NCBI RefSeq assembly: GCF_016734765.1
Contig: NZ_JAERQE010000018.1
Coordinates: 1-64,000, forward strand
DNA: 64,000 nucleotides
Direction: 5' to 3'
Source: Microvirga soli
GTDB lineage: Bacteria > Pseudomonadota > Alphaproteobacteria > Rhizobiales > Beijerinckiaceae
Shown here: piece after piece, positions 38,015 to 47,390 of the stretch
How the letters are laid out: each line of letters opens with the position of its first letter
How positions within the stretch are numbered: the first letter of the stretch is position 1
Translations under genes and position numbers: made by a program
Notes under the pieces: model-generated
The model's input: only the letters and a program-made list of their open reading frames with translations
Database searches by the model: none
What the model was told of the DNA's origin: nothing

Positions 38015-38536
38015 TCAACCTCCCCCCGTCTGCCCGAACCACAGCCCGAACAGAGCCGCGAGCGAGACGAGGGCGAGAAACCCGTTGAACAGCACGAGCA
38101 GGAACGGCGGGATGCGCTGCACGTCCGGGTGCGGCGGCTGGGAGCCGGTGAAGATCTGACGCCAGACGGCGGATGCGAAGCAGAAGGCGCTGAACAGGAT
38201 CAGCACCGAGCCGGTGGAGATGATCATCCAACCCGGCACCACACCCGCGAGCAGCTTCTGCGCGCCGATGCCCGAGGCAAGCGAGGCTAGCCCCGTACGT
38301 ACCCAAGCCGCATAGGTGCGCTCGGCGGCAAAGACCGTGCGGTTGGCAGCCAGTTCCGTGCGCCGGTCGGCGCTGTCCTTCAGCTGAACGGTGGCCTTGG
38401 CGGTTGTCCTGGCTGCGGTTTGCGTGTGCTCTGCCGCTTCCTGCGTGCTCTCCGCAGCCTCTTGGGTCTGCTCGGCCGCTTCCTTCGCGTGCTCGGCGCT
38501 CGCTTTCAGTTTCTCGTCGACGGGCTGCGTGGCCAT
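38015..38536 (-). CDS. DUF202-like membrane protein with N-terminal heptad repeats
   Basis: A 173-residue protein. Residues about 10-50 form near-exact seven-residue repeats (KEAAEQT, QEAAEST, QEAAEHT, QTAARTT), predicting a coiled coil. This is followed by the DUF202/YidH-type motif FAAERTYAAWVRTGLASLA and three membrane helices. The ATG at 38536 has GGAGG just upstream; an ATG at 38563 is less likely. It lies downstream of another small membrane protein and coaA on the same strand. Function unknown. Confidence 0.78.
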   Translation of the reverse strand: MATQPVDEKLKASAEHAKEAAEQTQEAAESTQEAAEHTQTAARTTAKATVQLKDSADRRTELAANRTVFAAERTYAAWVRTGLASLASGIGAQKLLAGVVPGWMIISTGSVLILFSAFCFASAVWRQIFTGSQPPHPDVQRIPPFLLVLFNGFLALVSLAALFGLWFGQTGGG

Positions 38537-38589
38537 ACATCCTCCGATCATCCGGAGGTTCAACGCTCAAGATTGCGAAATGGTTGGCT

Positions 38590-38943
38590 TTAGGTGTCTG
38601 TGCCGACCAGCAGGGCCAGCGGCCACGCGATTGCGAGCCAGGTAAGACCAGCGAGGACGAACAGGGCACCCGTCGAGATGCCTGAGGCCCTGTCACCCCA
38701 GAGCGCGTCCATGATCCGGCTCGGCTGATCCGAGGCACTGGCAGCGATAGCTGTCGATGCGCTCGAGCGGGAGGTCGAGCCAAGGAACATGAGGGATCCG
38801 AGTGCACCCATGCCCAATCCCACATAAGTGGCGATATCGAACATCTCGACGGAAGAGCGCCGGTCGAGGAGCCAGACGGTCACGGCCGTTACGACGAAGG
38901 CCGTTAGGTTGAGAACGACAAGTCCCTTGGCAAAGCGTTTCAC
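38590..38943 (-). CDS. Small membrane protein of unknown function
   Basis: A 117-residue protein with about three hydrophobic helices (LVVLNLTAFVVTAVTVWLL; YVGLGMGALGSLMFLG; GALFVLAGLTWLAIAWPLALLVG). I recognise no family. It starts 8 bases after coaA and precedes the DUF202-like gene, so it is probably in a transcript with both. Confidence 0.6.
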   Translation of the reverse strand: MKRFAKGLVVLNLTAFVVTAVTVWLLDRRSSVEMFDIATYVGLGMGALGSLMFLGSTSRSSASTAIAASASDQPSRIMDALWGDRASGISTGALFVLAGLTWLAIAWPLALLVGTDT

Positions 38944-38950
38944 GCCGGAC

Positions 38951-39928
38951 TCACAGCCGCCGCAAAGCCACCGTCTCGATCCGGTGGCTCGCGCCCTTCT
39001 TCAGGATCAGGCTCGCGCGCTGGCGGGTCGGGATGATGTTCTCCTGCAGGTTCAGGAGGTTGATGCGGTTCCACAGGCCTTCGGCAATGCCAATCGCCTC
39101 GGCCTCCGGCAGCTCCGCATAGCGGCGGAAATAGGAAAGCGGATCGCGGAAGGCCGTGTGGCGCAGGCGCAGGAATCGGTTCACGTACCAGCGGTGCAGG
39201 TCCGCCTCGTCGGCATCGATATAGACCGAGAAGTCGAAGAAGTCGGACACGAAGGGAATGGCCGTGCCGTCCTTGGGCATGCGCGCGGGCTGGAGCACGT
39301 TGAGGCCCTCGACGATGAGGATGTCCGGCCGGTCGACGTTGGTCTCCTCACCGGGCACTACATCGTAGACGAGGTGGGAATAGAGCGGCGCCTTCACGTT
39401 GCGCTTGCCGGCCTTGATGTCGGCGAGGAAGTGCAGCAGCTTGCCGGTGTCATAGCTCTCCGGAAAACCCTTTTTCTCCATCAGGCCAAGCCGCGTCAGC
39501 TCCGCATTGGGCAGGAGAAAGCCGTCCGTGGTGACGAGGTCCACCTTCGGGGTGTTGGGCCAGCGGGCGAGGAGCGCCTTGAGCACGCGGGCCGTCGTGG
39601 ACTTGCCCACCGCCACCGAGCCCGCCACGCCGATGATATAGGGCACCTTCTCCTGATGCTCGGCCAGCAGGAAGCGCTGGGTCGCCTTGAACAGGCCCTG
39701 GGTGGCTGCAACGTAGAGGGAGAGCAGGCGCGAGAGCGGCAGGTAGATTGCCGCCACCTCGTCGAGCGAGATCGGATCGTTGCGGGATTGCAGCTGCACC
39801 ACCTCGTCGGCGGTGAGCGTCATGGGCGCGTCGGCGCGCAGCTTGGCCCATTCGTCGCGGGAGAAGACCCGGTAGGGCGACAACCCGTCATCGTTCTCTG
39901 GCGGGGAAACCACGTTGGGCCGGTCCAT
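38951..39928 (-). CDS. coaA: Pantothenate kinase, type I
   Basis: A 325-residue prokaryotic type I (CoaA) kinase catalysing the first committed step of coenzyme A synthesis. The P-loop is [17 protein letters not shown]; further signatures are [13 protein letters not shown] and [13 protein letters not shown], and [10 protein letters not shown]. The start at 39928 (MDRPNVV) has GGTGG upstream. It follows hisE by 16 bases at the end of the histidine genes, as in many rhizobia. CoA usually feedback-inhibits this type. Confidence 0.95.
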   Translation of the reverse strand: MDRPNVVSPPENDDGLSPYRVFSRDEWAKLRADAPMTLTADEVVQLQSRNDPISLDEVAAIYLPLSRLLSLYVAATQGLFKATQRFLLAEHQEKVPYIIGVAGSVAVGKSTTARVLKALLARWPNTPKVDLVTTDGFLLPNAELTRLGLMEKKGFPESYDTGKLLHFLADIKAGKRNVKAPLYSHLVYDVVPGEETNVDRPDILIVEGLNVLQPARMPKDGTAIPFVSDFFDFSVYIDADEADLHRWYVNRFLRLRHTAFRDPLSYFRRYAELPEAEAIGIAEGLWNRINLLNLQENIIPTRQRASLILKKGASHRIETVALRRL

Positions 39929-39944
39929 GCGAACCACCTTTTGT

Positions 39945-40265
39945 TTAGAGCTTGCGCGCGGCCTTCTCCGCAAGCCCCGACTGCGCCGTGCGGCGCTCCA
40001 GTTCGGCCATGACGTCACTTAGAGGAATATCCGCGCCCTGCAACACGACCAAAAGATGATAAAGCACGTCGGCCGCTTCCGCCGTGAGATTCTGCCGGTC
40101 CCCCTGCACAGCCGCGATGGCTGCTTCCACTGCCTCCTCGCCGAGCTTCTTGGCGGCTTTCGCCGGGCCGCCGCGGATGAGCTTGGCCGTATAGGACTCG
40201 GCCTCAGGCGCGGCGGCGCGCTCAGAGATAATACGGGCGAGATCGTCGAGGTTGAAGGTGGTCAT
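39945..40265 (-). CDS. hisE: Phosphoribosyl-ATP pyrophosphatase
   Basis: A 106-residue enzyme hydrolysing PR-ATP to PR-AMP, step two of histidine synthesis. The MazG-like helical fold shows [20 protein letters not shown] and [13 protein letters not shown] with the metal-binding acidic residues. Directly follows map and precedes coaA on the same strand. Length is normal. Confidence 0.95.
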   Translation of the reverse strand: MTTFNLDDLARIISERAAAPEAESYTAKLIRGGPAKAAKKLGEEAVEAAIAAVQGDRQNLTAEAADVLYHLLVVLQGADIPLSDVMAELERRTAQSGLAEKAARKL

Positions 40266-40271
40266 GGATAA

Positions 40272-41021
40272 CTAGCCCGGCAGCGTGACGACAAGGGGAC
40301 CGTTGCGGGTGGCAACGACGGTGTGTTCGTACTGGACGGTGGGTGCGCGGGGCTCGCTGAACAGGGTCCAGGGATCGTCGCCGTCCTCGGCCCATTCCGC
40401 CCCCAGGGACAGGAAGGGCTCGACCGTGAAGACGAGGCCTTCGTTCATGATCCGGCGCTCCGAACGGTCGGGCCACGTCGAAATTTCCTTCGGCTCCTCG
40501 TGCAGGGAATGGCCGATGCCGTGGCTCGCGAGATTCCGCACCAGGGTATAGCCGTTCTTCTCGGCAAATTGTCCGATAGCCTGGCCGATCCCCGCAATCG
40601 GCTTGTTGGCCCCAACCTGGCGCAACCCGATCCACATGGCGCGCTTGCCATCCCGGCACAGGCGCTTGGTGGCGTTCGTGATCGGCGGAACCGCGAAGGA
40701 AGCGCCGGTATCGGCGAACAGGCCGTTCTTTTCCGCCGAAATATCGATGTTGACGAGATCGCCCGCCTCGATCCGCCGGGAGCCCGGAATGCCGTGGGCG
40801 ACCTCCTCGTTCACGCTGATGCAGGTCGCGCCGGGAAAATCGTAGACGAGCTCCGGGCCGGAGCGAGCCCCAGCCCTTTCGAGAAGCCAGCGCCCGATCT
40901 GGTCGAGTTCCGCAGTCGTCATGCCCGGCTCGAGCGCCGCAGCCATAGCCTCAAGAGTATTGGCCACGATCCGGCCGATCTCCTGAAGCTTGTTCAGATC
41001 GTCCTCGTTGGAGACCGTCAT
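40272..41021 (-). CDS. map: Methionine aminopeptidase, type I
   Basis: A 249-residue pita-bread-fold metalloprotease removing N-terminal Met. Metal ligands are visible: Asp in DLVNIDISAEKNGLFADTG, His in LASHGIGHSLHEEPKE, Glu in LVFTVEPFLSLG, and the final Glu in YEHTVV. The start at 41021 (MTVSNEDDL) begins 14 bases after the hisF stop. Its position between hisF and hisE is unusual and implies co-transcription with histidine genes. Confidence 0.93.
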   Translation of the reverse strand: MTVSNEDDLNKLQEIGRIVANTLEAMAAALEPGMTTAELDQIGRWLLERAGARSGPELVYDFPGATCISVNEEVAHGIPGSRRIEAGDLVNIDISAEKNGLFADTGASFAVPPITNATKRLCRDGKRAMWIGLRQVGANKPIAGIGQAIGQFAEKNGYTLVRNLASHGIGHSLHEEPKEISTWPDRSERRIMNEGLVFTVEPFLSLGAEWAEDGDDPWTLFSEPRAPTVQYEHTVVATRNGPLVVTLPG

Positions 41022-41034
41022 GGGCTGCGTTCTT

Positions 41035-41841
41035 TCATACTGTGCGGTTTGAAGCGCCGTGCGCCGGCTCATCCAGCCGCATCTTCAATCCTGCCTTCGC
41101 CATGTAGCCCTTGGCTTCCGAGATCGTATGCGTGCCGAAGTGGAAGATCGAGGCAGCCAGCACCGCGCTGGCATGGCCTTGCTCGACGCCATCAACGAGG
41201 TGATCGAGGTTGCCGACGCCGCCGGACGCGATGACCGGCACGGAGACAGCGTCCGCGATGGCGCGCACGAGCGCGAGGTCATAGCCGCCCTTGGTGCCGT
41301 CCCGGTCCATGGAGGTGACGAGCAGCTCCCCTGCCCCGAGCGCTGCCACCTGCTTGGCGAAGGCGATGGCATCGATGCCGGTGGCGTTGCGCCCGCCATG
41401 GGTGAAGATCTCCCAAGCCGTGGGCTCGCCCTCCCCTGAGACTTTCTTCGCATCGATGGCCACGACGATGCATTGCGCGCCGAACTTTTCCGATGCCTCG
41501 CGCACGAAATCCGGGTTCTTCACCGCAGCCGTGTTGATCGACACCTTGTCGGCGCCGGCGAGCAGCAAATTGCGTATGTCTTCGACGGTTCGCACACCAC
41601 CGCCGACGGTCAGGGGCATGAAACAGGCCTCAGCCGTGCGCTGCACGACATCGAGCAGGATCCCCCTAGCCTCGTGGCTGGCGGTGATGTCGAGGAAGCA
41701 GAGTTCGTCGGCGCCCGCCGCGTCATAGGCCTTCGCCGCTTCCACCGGATCACCCGCGTCGACAAGATCGACGAACTGCACGCCCTTCACGACGCGCCCG
41801 TCCTTGACATCCAAGCAAGGAATAAGGCGAACTTTTAACAT
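41035..41841 (-). CDS. hisF: Imidazole glycerol phosphate synthase, cyclase subunit
   Basis: A 268-residue (beta/alpha)8 barrel forming IGP and AICAR with HisH. The N-terminal [20 protein letters not shown] holds the catalytic Asp; later come [12 protein letters not shown] and [13 protein letters not shown] phosphate-binding loops. The start at 41841 begins with the conserved motif. It is separated from hisA by a DUF3800 gene on the other strand and a terminator-bearing mini-unit, so its transcription must restart here. Confidence 0.97.
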   Translation of the reverse strand: MLKVRLIPCLDVKDGRVVKGVQFVDLVDAGDPVEAAKAYDAAGADELCFLDITASHEARGILLDVVQRTAEACFMPLTVGGGVRTVEDIRNLLLAGADKVSINTAAVKNPDFVREASEKFGAQCIVVAIDAKKVSGEGEPTAWEIFTHGGRNATGIDAIAFAKQVAALGAGELLVTSMDRDGTKGGYDLALVRAIADAVSVPVIASGGVGNLDHLVDGVEQGHASAVLAASIFHFGTHTISEAKGYMAKAGLKMRLDEPAHGASNRTV

Positions 41842-41873
41842 AACATAACAACCTGCCCGTGAATGGGAATCGA

Positions 41874-42617
41874 ATGCCATTGTTTTCCGATTATGTCATC
41901 TACGTTGATGAGAGTGGTGATCATGATCTCACTTCGATCAATGAAGATTTTCCGCTCTTCGTCCTAGCATTCTGCATATTTAAGAAATCGGATTACGTTA
42001 GGGAGATCGTGCCAGCCATTCAAGAATTCAAATTTCGGTGGTTCGGACATGACATGGTCATTCTCCATGAACGGGAAATCAGGAAGCAACAGGCACCTTT
42101 TAAATTTCTGCAGAACCAAGAGAACAGACAGAAATTCATGGATGAATTATCAGTGATCATCCAAGGGGCAAACGTTACCCTTATTGCCAGCGTAATCGAT
42201 AAGAGAAGTCTTACACGCCGGTATGCTTCTCCTGATAATCCTTATCACATCGGGCTGCAGTTTTGCATGGAACGTACGCACGCTTTCCTGCTCGAAAACG
42301 GACAGAGCGGCAAGATTGCTCACTGCATGTTCGAGAAGCGAGGAGCAAAAGAAGACAATATGCTGGAACTTGAGTTCAGGCGTATCAAAGATCGTGGAAA
42401 TTATAACCGCATCAGTATGGGGGAGCTTAATATCTGCTTTGCAGACAAGAAGGCGAACTCATCTGGCCTACAGTTGGCAGATCTGTTTGCTAGGCCGATT
42501 GGTCTGGGTGTTTTAAGGCCTGGGCAACCTAACCGAACACGAGAAATCATTGCTGAAAAGTTTCGACGAAGCCCAACTGGTAAGACCTTGGGATGGGGCC
42601 TGAAAATCTTCCCCTAA
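41874..42617 (+). CDS. DUF3800-domain protein, probable horizontal insertion
   Basis: A 247-residue protein with the hallmark N-terminal YVDESGDHD (acidic residues at 12, 13 and 16 in an RNase H-like setting). An LHEREIRKQ motif follows, and [15 protein letters not shown] lies near the C-terminus; the spacing resembles a catalytic acidic cluster. DUF3800 proteins have no settled function; nuclease activity and defence roles are conjectured. The gene is visibly A+T-rich compared with all neighbours and sits in opposite orientation inside the histidine operon, between hisA and hisF, which suggests acquisition. A GTG at 41859 is an alternative start; the ATG at 41874 has GGGA upstream. Confidence 0.85.
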   Translation: MPLFSDYVIYVDESGDHDLTSINEDFPLFVLAFCIFKKSDYVREIVPAIQEFKFRWFGHDMVILHEREIRKQQAPFKFLQNQENRQKFMDELSVIIQGANVTLIASVIDKRSLTRRYASPDNPYHIGLQFCMERTHAFLLENGQSGKIAHCMFEKRGAKEDNMLELEFRRIKDRGNYNRISMGELNICFADKKANSSGLQLADLFARPIGLGVLRPGQPNRTREIIAEKFRRSPTGKTLGWGLKIFP

Positions 42618-42648
42618 AAAGCGAAAAGCCCCGGACAAAGCCGAGGCT
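42615..42648 (-). terminator. Intrinsic terminator after hisA and the SOS mini-unit
   Basis: On the minus strand the stem AGCCTCGG/CCGGGGCT (42627-42648, one G-U pair in RNA, six-base loop) is followed by TTTTCGCTTTTT. The strand bias of the wobble and the T-tract shows it acts leftward, ending both hisBHA transcripts and the SOS-promoter transcript. It abuts the 3' end of the DUF3800 gene. Confidence 0.8.
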
Positions 42649-42682
42649 AGACGCCGACCGAGAACATCCCCCAGTCCATTTG
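42618..42682 (-). ncRNA. Predicted short SOS-controlled transcript of about 65 nt
   Basis: Bounded on the right by a consensus promoter (42689-42718) and on the left by an intrinsic terminator. The only ORF is a 10-codon one starting about 2-3 nt from the expected transcript end, so it would be nearly leaderless. If termination fails, the RNA extends antisense to the DUF3800 gene. Not a known RNA family to me. Confidence 0.45.
42647..42679 (-). CDS. Ten-codon ORF downstream of the SOS promoter
   Basis: Encodes MDWGMFSVGV followed by TAG; the stop codon is inside the terminator stem. No ribosome site is visible because the expected transcript begins only a few bases before the ATG, so translation would be leaderless. 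It may be a remnant 5' end, a leader peptide or spurious. Confidence 0.25.
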   Translation of the reverse strand: MDWGMFSVGV

Positions 42683-42688
42683 CGAATC

Positions 42689-42718
42689 ACTATATGTGAA
42701 CAAAATGCGAACTGTCAA
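42689..42718 (-). promoter_or_regulatory. Sigma-70 promoter overlapped by a LexA (SOS) box
   Basis: On the minus strand: -35 TTGACA (42713-42718, overlapping the hisA stop codon), an 18-base spacer, and -10 TATAGT (42689-42694). The spacer contains GTTCGCATTTTGTTC (42698-42712), an exact GTTC-N7-GTTC direct repeat, which is the alphaproteobacterial LexA operator. Binding between -35 and -10 should repress; DNA damage should induce. Confidence 0.7.
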
Positions 42719-43491
42719 GAGGAAGACTTGACAGAACCTTCTACGTGAGTCCGTCGAATCGTTTTCAGCAGCGTCAGCGCCTCGACTGGATCGATGCGTC
42801 CGTCATACAGCGCACGGCCGGAGATGGCGCCATTGAGGACGGCGCAGTCTGGTGCCGTGAGGCGCTCGATATCGGCCATGGAGGCGAGGCCGCCGGACGC
42901 GATGACCGGGATGGAGACGGCGCGGGCGAGGCCTAGAGTCATCGGGAAGTTGAGGCCCTTGAGGATGCCGTCGCGGGCGATGTCCGTGTAGATGATGGCC
43001 GCGACGCCCGCATCCTCGAAGCGGCGCCCGAGCTCTTCCGCCGATAGGGTCGAGGTCTGGGCCCAGCCCTCCACGGCCACAAGACCGTCCTTGGCGTCGA
43101 TGCCCACCGCGATCTTGCCCGGATGGAGGCGGGCGGCCTCGCGCACGAAATCCGGGTCGCGCACGGCTGCCGTGCCGATGATCACGCGGGACACACCCTT
43201 CGCCAGCCAGCCCTCGACGGTCTTCATGTCACGAATGCCGCCGCCGAGCTGCACGGGAATTTTGACGCGCTTGAGGATGTTTTCGACCGCTGCCGCATTC
43301 ATCGGCTTGCCGGCGAACGCTCCGTCGAGATCGACTACGTGCAGCCACTCAAAACCCTGAGCCTCGAAGGTGGCGGCCTGGTCGGCGGGATCGTCGTTGA
43401 ACACGGTCGCCTGATCCATGTCGCCCTGGATCAGGCGGACGCACAGGCCCTCTTTGAGGTCGATGGCAGGATAGAGGATCACGGGCGCCAC
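42715..43491 (-). CDS. hisA: Phosphoribosylformimino-AICAR ribotide isomerase
   Basis: A 258-residue (beta/alpha)8 barrel, step four of histidine synthesis. N-terminal [21 protein letters not shown] has the catalytic Asp; [17 protein letters not shown] and [16 protein letters not shown] are the paired phosphate loops. It overlaps the 3' end of hisH by 13 bases. The last codons contain the -35 box of a leftward SOS-type promoter. Confidence 0.97.
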   Translation of the reverse strand: MAPVILYPAIDLKEGLCVRLIQGDMDQATVFNDDPADQAATFEAQGFEWLHVVDLDGAFAGKPMNAAAVENILKRVKIPVQLGGGIRDMKTVEGWLAKGVSRVIIGTAAVRDPDFVREAARLHPGKIAVGIDAKDGLVAVEGWAQTSTLSAEELGRRFEDAGVAAIIYTDIARDGILKGLNFPMTLGLARAVSIPVIASGGLASMADIERLTAPDCAVLNGAISGRALYDGRIDPVEALTLLKTIRRTHVEGSVKSSS

Positions 43492-44129
43492 CTTAGGAAA
43501 TTGGCGATGAGCTTGAGGCCGAGGGCCTGGCTCTTCTCGGGATGAAACTGGGCGCCGACGAGGTTGTCGCGCCCGACGATAGCCGTCACCGGCCCGCCGT
43601 AATCGGTGGTGGCGACCACGTCGGCCGGATCCGCCGGGGTCAGGGCATAGGAATGCACGAAATAGGCGTGCAGCCCGTCCGGCCCTGTGGGAATGCCGTC
43701 GAGCAGCGGATGCGGCTTGGCCAGCTCAAGCGTGTTCCAGCCCATATGCGGGATCTTGAGAGACGGATCGCTCGGTGTGATCGCCTTCACGTCGCCCTTG
43801 ATCCAGTCGAGGCCATAGCTGGTCGTATGTTCGAGGCCGCGCGTGGCCATGAGCTGCATGCCGACGCAGATGCCGAAGAACGGACGCTTGTCCTCATGGA
43901 CGCGCCGCTGCAGCGCCTCCACCATGCCGGGCACGGAATCGAGGCCGCGACGGCAATCGGCGAAGGCGCCGACGCCTGGCAGCACGATCCGGTCGGCTTT
44001 GGCGACCACATTCGGATTGGACGAGACCGTGATGGGAAGATCAAGCTCCGCCTCGCGCGCCGCCCGCTCGAAGGCCTTGGCGGCGGAGTGCAGGTTGCCG
44101 GACCCGTAATCGATGATGACGACGCTCAC
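43479..44129 (-). CDS. hisH: Imidazole glycerol phosphate synthase, glutaminase subunit
   Basis: A 216-residue class I glutamine amidotransferase supplying ammonia to HisF. The nucleophile Cys lies in [15 protein letters not shown], and the His-Glu pair near the C-terminus in [27 protein letters not shown] starts the protein. It overlaps DUF2628 by 4 bases upstream and hisA by 13 downstream. Confidence 0.97.
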   Translation of the reverse strand: MSVVIIDYGSGNLHSAAKAFERAAREAELDLPITVSSNPNVVAKADRIVLPGVGAFADCRRGLDSVPGMVEALQRRVHEDKRPFFGICVGMQLMATRGLEHTTSYGLDWIKGDVKAITPSDPSLKIPHMGWNTLELAKPHPLLDGIPTGPDGLHAYFVHSYALTPADPADVVATTDYGGPVTAIVGRDNLVGAQFHPEKSQALGLKLIANFLRWRP

Positions 44130-44620
44130 CGCGGACGCTCCGCATCGGGAAAGAGGCCGATCACCGGCTCGGCGGATCGTCTCGGGGTGGACAGGATCGG
44201 CGACGGCGACGAACTGCGGGGCAGGGGTGCCGACCTCGCGTCGAGCCAGCGGGCGAAGGCCTTGGCCTCCGCTTCATCCTGGTCGGCGGCCGTCACCGCA
44301 TCGACCGCCGGGCGGCCGCGGCGCGCGAGCGTCCAGCGGCGCAGGCTGTTGGCCTCAAGGCCGATCAGGCTCTGCAGCAGGAGCTGGGCGATGGAGCCGG
44401 CCAGCGGATGCACGTCCAGCACGGCCATGAGGCCGCCGAAGGCGAGGACGATCAGCAGAATGCCAAGGCCGGCGAGCCACAGGCGATGGACGAAGAACCA
44501 CAGGAAGGTGAAGAAGAAGGCTCCCCAGGAGAAGCCGTCCTTCACGAGTTCTGATTCGTCCAAAGCGCTCGGATCACCCGGCCGCGCATCGCGCGGGAGG
44601 TGCAGGGTATAGGTGGTCAT
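44126..44620 (-). CDS. DUF2628-domain membrane protein in the histidine operon
   Basis: A 164-residue protein with a soluble start ([20 protein letters not shown]), then [17 protein letters not shown] and two or three hydrophobic helices, and an Ala/Arg-rich tail. The DUF2628 family has no known function. It overlaps hisH by 4 bases, and lies between hisB and hisH, a placement I recall from other Rhizobiales, so it is translationally coupled to histidine synthesis without an evident enzymatic role. Confidence 0.82.
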   Translation of the reverse strand: MTTYTLHLPRDARPGDPSALDESELVKDGFSWGAFFFTFLWFFVHRLWLAGLGILLIVLAFGGLMAVLDVHPLAGSIAQLLLQSLIGLEANSLRRWTLARRGRPAVDAVTAADQDEAEAKAFARWLDARSAPLPRSSSPSPILSTPRRSAEPVIGLFPDAERPR

Positions 44621-44695
44621 GGCGACGTTTCCTCAGGCCTTGCCCAATGAGGTGACGACAATGATCTCGCCAGGCAAGGTGCCTCTTGAATAGAT

Positions 44696-45286
44696 CTAGA
44701 GCGTACCCTTGGTGGAGGGAACGCGGCCCTCTTCCCTTGGGTCCAGTGCCACGGCCTGACGCAAGGCCCGTGCCAAGCCCTTGAAGCAGCTCTCGGCGAT
44801 ATGGTGGCTGTTCTCGCCGTAGAGCGTTTCCACGTGGAGCGTCAGCCCCGACTGGATGGCGAAGGCCTGGAAGAACTCGCGCACCAGCTCGGTGTCGAAG
44901 ACGCCGATCTTCTCCGTCGGGAAGGTGGTCCGGAACACCAGGAAGGGACGGCCCGAGATGTCGAGGGCGATGCGCGTCAAGGTCTCGTCCATCGGCAGAT
45001 GGATGTCGGCATAGCGCGTGATGCCCTTTTTATCGCCAAGCGCCTTCAGGATGGCTTGGCCCAGCGCAATCCCGGTGTCCTCGGTGGTATGATGCTGGTC
45101 CACATGCAGGTCGCCGGTCACCTTCACGGAGAGGTCGAAGTGACCATGTCGGGCGAACAGTTCGAGCATATGGTCCAGGAAGCCGACGCCGGTGGAGATC
45201 TCGGCCTTGCCGGTGCCATCGAGGGCGATCGACAGGACGATATCGGTCTCGGCGGTACGACGGCTGACGCTCGCGGAGCGCATCAT
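44696..45286 (-). CDS. hisB: Imidazoleglycerol-phosphate dehydratase
   Basis: A 196-residue monofunctional HisB, a manganese enzyme in step six of histidine synthesis. Metal-binding histidine motifs are VDQHHTTED and [10 protein letters not shown]; the N-terminus has [20 protein letters not shown]. No phosphatase domain is fused. The ATG at 45286 has AAGGA five bases upstream; GTG 45289 and ATG 45283 are close alternatives. It is the first of the leftward his genes, divergent from hslV. Confidence 0.96.
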   Translation of the reverse strand: MMRSASVSRRTAETDIVLSIALDGTGKAEISTGVGFLDHMLELFARHGHFDLSVKVTGDLHVDQHHTTEDTGIALGQAILKALGDKKGITRYADIHLPMDETLTRIALDISGRPFLVFRTTFPTEKIGVFDTELVREFFQAFAIQSGLTLHVETLYGENSHHIAESCFKGLARALRQAVALDPREEGRVPSTKGTL

Positions 45287-45395
45287 CACAATCCTTTGCG
45301 GAACAAGAGACGGGGCGTTCTAGCAAGGAGTGCGGAGAAATGCCACCCGCGTTGCTTTTGGGCGATCAATGATTAAGTCAGCCGGATAACGGCCC

Positions 45396-45983
45396 ATGGC
45401 CGCCCAGTTCTTTCCCGCCGGAGCCCTTGCCTTGTCCGATGACGCCACCCCTCGCATGCATGCCACCACCATCCTCATGGTCCGAAAGGGCGGCCGCACC
45501 GTCATCGGCGGCGACGGGCAGGTGAGCCTCGGCCAGACCGTGGTAAAGGGCAATGCGAAAAAAGTCCGGCGCCTCGCCAAGGGTGGAGTGATCGGCGGCT
45601 TTGCCGGCTCGACGGCTGATGCCTTCACCCTGTTCGAGCGCCTCGAGGCCAAGCTCGAGCAATATCCCGGCCAGCTCACCCGCGCCTGCGTCGAGCTCAC
45701 CAAGGATTGGCGCACGGACCGGTATCTGCGCCGCCTTGAGGCCATGATGCTGGTGGCTGACAAGGAGGTGGGCCTGCTGCTCTCCGGCGCCGGCGACGTG
45801 CTGGAGCCGGAAAACGGCATCATGGCCATCGGGTCCGGCGGCAATTACGCGCTCGCAGCCGCCCGCGCTCTGGCCGAATACGAGACGGATCCGGAGACCA
45901 TCGTGCGCCGCTCGCTCGGCATTGCGGCCGAGATCTGCGTCTACACGAATTCGAATATCGTCATTGAGACCCTGGACAGCTGA
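45396..45983 (+). CDS. hslV: ATP-dependent protease subunit HslV
   Basis: A 195-residue proteasome-like peptidase. After a propeptide of 23 residues the catalytic Thr24-Thr25 pair appears ([12 protein letters not shown]); [23 protein letters not shown] and [13 protein letters not shown] follow. The long propeptide resembles that of Bradyrhizobium-type HslV. Twelve such subunits pair with HslU hexamers to degrade misfolded and regulatory proteins after heat stress. Its stop overlaps the hslU start by one base. Confidence 0.96.
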   Translation: MAAQFFPAGALALSDDATPRMHATTILMVRKGGRTVIGGDGQVSLGQTVVKGNAKKVRRLAKGGVIGGFAGSTADAFTLFERLEAKLEQYPGQLTRACVELTKDWRTDRYLRRLEAMMLVADKEVGLLLSGAGDVLEPENGIMAIGSGGNYALAAARALAEYETDPETIVRRSLGIAAEICVYTNSNIVIETLDS

Positions 45984-47293
45984 TGACCACCTTTTCTCCC
46001 CGCGAAATCGTTTCCGAACTCGACCGCTACATCGTCGGCCAGAACGACGCCAAGCGCGCGGTCGCCATTGCGCTGCGCAACCGCTGGCGGCGTCAGCAGC
46101 TCGAAGGTGCCTTACGCGAAGAAGTGGCGCCCAAGAACATTCTGATGATCGGCCCAACCGGCTGCGGCAAAACCGAGATCTCGCGCCGTCTCGCCAAGCT
46201 CGCGGGCGCGCCGTTCCTCAAGGTCGAGGCGACGAAGTTCACGGAAGTGGGCTATGTCGGCCGTGACGTGGAGCAGATCGTGCGCGATCTCATGGAGATC
46301 GGCATCGGCCTCGTGAAGGAGGAGCGCCGCCGACAGGTGCAGGCCAAAGCCCATGTGGCGGCAGAAGAGCGCGTGCTCGATGCGCTGGTGGGCAACACCG
46401 CGAGTGCCGTGACCCGCGATTCCTTCCGCCGCAAGCTGCGCGCCAACGAACTCGACGACAAGGAGATCGAGATCGAGCTGCAATCTGTGGGCGGGCAGGG
46501 GATGCCTATGTTCGAGATCCCCGGGATGCCGGGCGCATCGATGGGCGCGATCAATCTCTCCGACATGTTCGGCAAGGCTTTCGGCGGAAAGCCGAAGACG
46601 CGCCGCACCACCGTGCGCGAGGCCTATGACCCGCTCGTCACCGAAGAGGCCGACAAGATGCTCGATCAGGACGCCATCGTGCAGGAGGCCCTGCGCCAGG
46701 TGGAGAACAACGGCATCGTGTTCCTCGACGAGATCGACAAGATCGCCGGCCGCGAGGGCCGCACCGGCGCGGATGTTTCACGCGAGGGCGTGCAGCGCGA
46801 TCTCCTGCCGCTGATCGAGGGCACGACGGTGTCGACGAAATACGGATCGGTGAAGACGGACCACATCCTGTTCATCGCGTCGGGCGCGTTCCACGTGTCG
46901 AAGCCGTCGGATCTCTTGCCCGAGCTGCAGGGCCGCCTGCCGATTCGCGTGGAACTCTCGCCGCTCACCGTCGAGGATTTTCGCCGCATCCTCACGGAAA
47001 CGGAAGCAAGCCTCATCAAGCAATCCGTCGCGCTGATGAAGACGGAAGGTGTCGATCTCGTCTTCACCGACGATGCCATCGACGCGCTGGCTGAAGTCGC
47101 CGTCGAGGTGAACAACACCGTCGAGAACATCGGCGCGCGCCGCCTGCAGACAGTCCTGGAGCGCGTGCTCGACGACGTGTCCTACACGGCGCCCGACCGC
47201 TCCGGCGAAACGGTGAAAATCGACTCAGCTTATGTGCGTGGCGAGGTGGAGGAACTGGCGAAGAATACGGATCTGAGCCGGTTTATTTTGTAG
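45983..47293 (+). CDS. hslU: ATP-dependent protease ATPase subunit HslU
   Basis: A 436-residue AAA+ unfoldase. It begins [25 protein letters not shown]; the P-loop is [16 protein letters not shown] near residue 55-70, the pore-motif region is [21 protein letters not shown], and Walker B is [13 protein letters not shown]. The C-terminus ends DLSRFIL, the tail that inserts into HslV. Directly coupled to hslV. Confidence 0.97.
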   Translation: MTTFSPREIVSELDRYIVGQNDAKRAVAIALRNRWRRQQLEGALREEVAPKNILMIGPTGCGKTEISRRLAKLAGAPFLKVEATKFTEVGYVGRDVEQIVRDLMEIGIGLVKEERRRQVQAKAHVAAEERVLDALVGNTASAVTRDSFRRKLRANELDDKEIEIELQSVGGQGMPMFEIPGMPGASMGAINLSDMFGKAFGGKPKTRRTTVREAYDPLVTEEADKMLDQDAIVQEALRQVENNGIVFLDEIDKIAGREGRTGADVSREGVQRDLLPLIEGTTVSTKYGSVKTDHILFIASGAFHVSKPSDLLPELQGRLPIRVELSPLTVEDFRRILTETEASLIKQSVALMKTEGVDLVFTDDAIDALAEVAVEVNNTVENIGARRLQTVLERVLDDVSYTAPDRSGETVKIDSAYVRGEVEELAKNTDLSRFIL

Positions 47294-47300
47294 TTCAACG

Positions 47301-47342
47301 CTGTCATTCCGGGCTCGTCCTATGGCCGCCCCGGAATGACAG
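47301..47342. repeat. Intergenic palindrome after hslU
   Basis: Arms CTGTCATTCCGGG/CCCGGAATGACAG around a 16-base loop. It falls between hslU and the endonuclease gene, and resembles the palindromes at 37873-37902. Confidence 0.65.
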
Positions 47343-47390
47343 TGCGAGCGGCGTATGGAACCACCCTGCCGATTCGCGACTTGCCTCGGG

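Noticed and set aside
46774-46789. parS-like string TGTTTCACGCGAGGGC in hslU
   Set aside because: Only the left half matches the parS consensus; the right half is lost, so ParB binding is unlikely.
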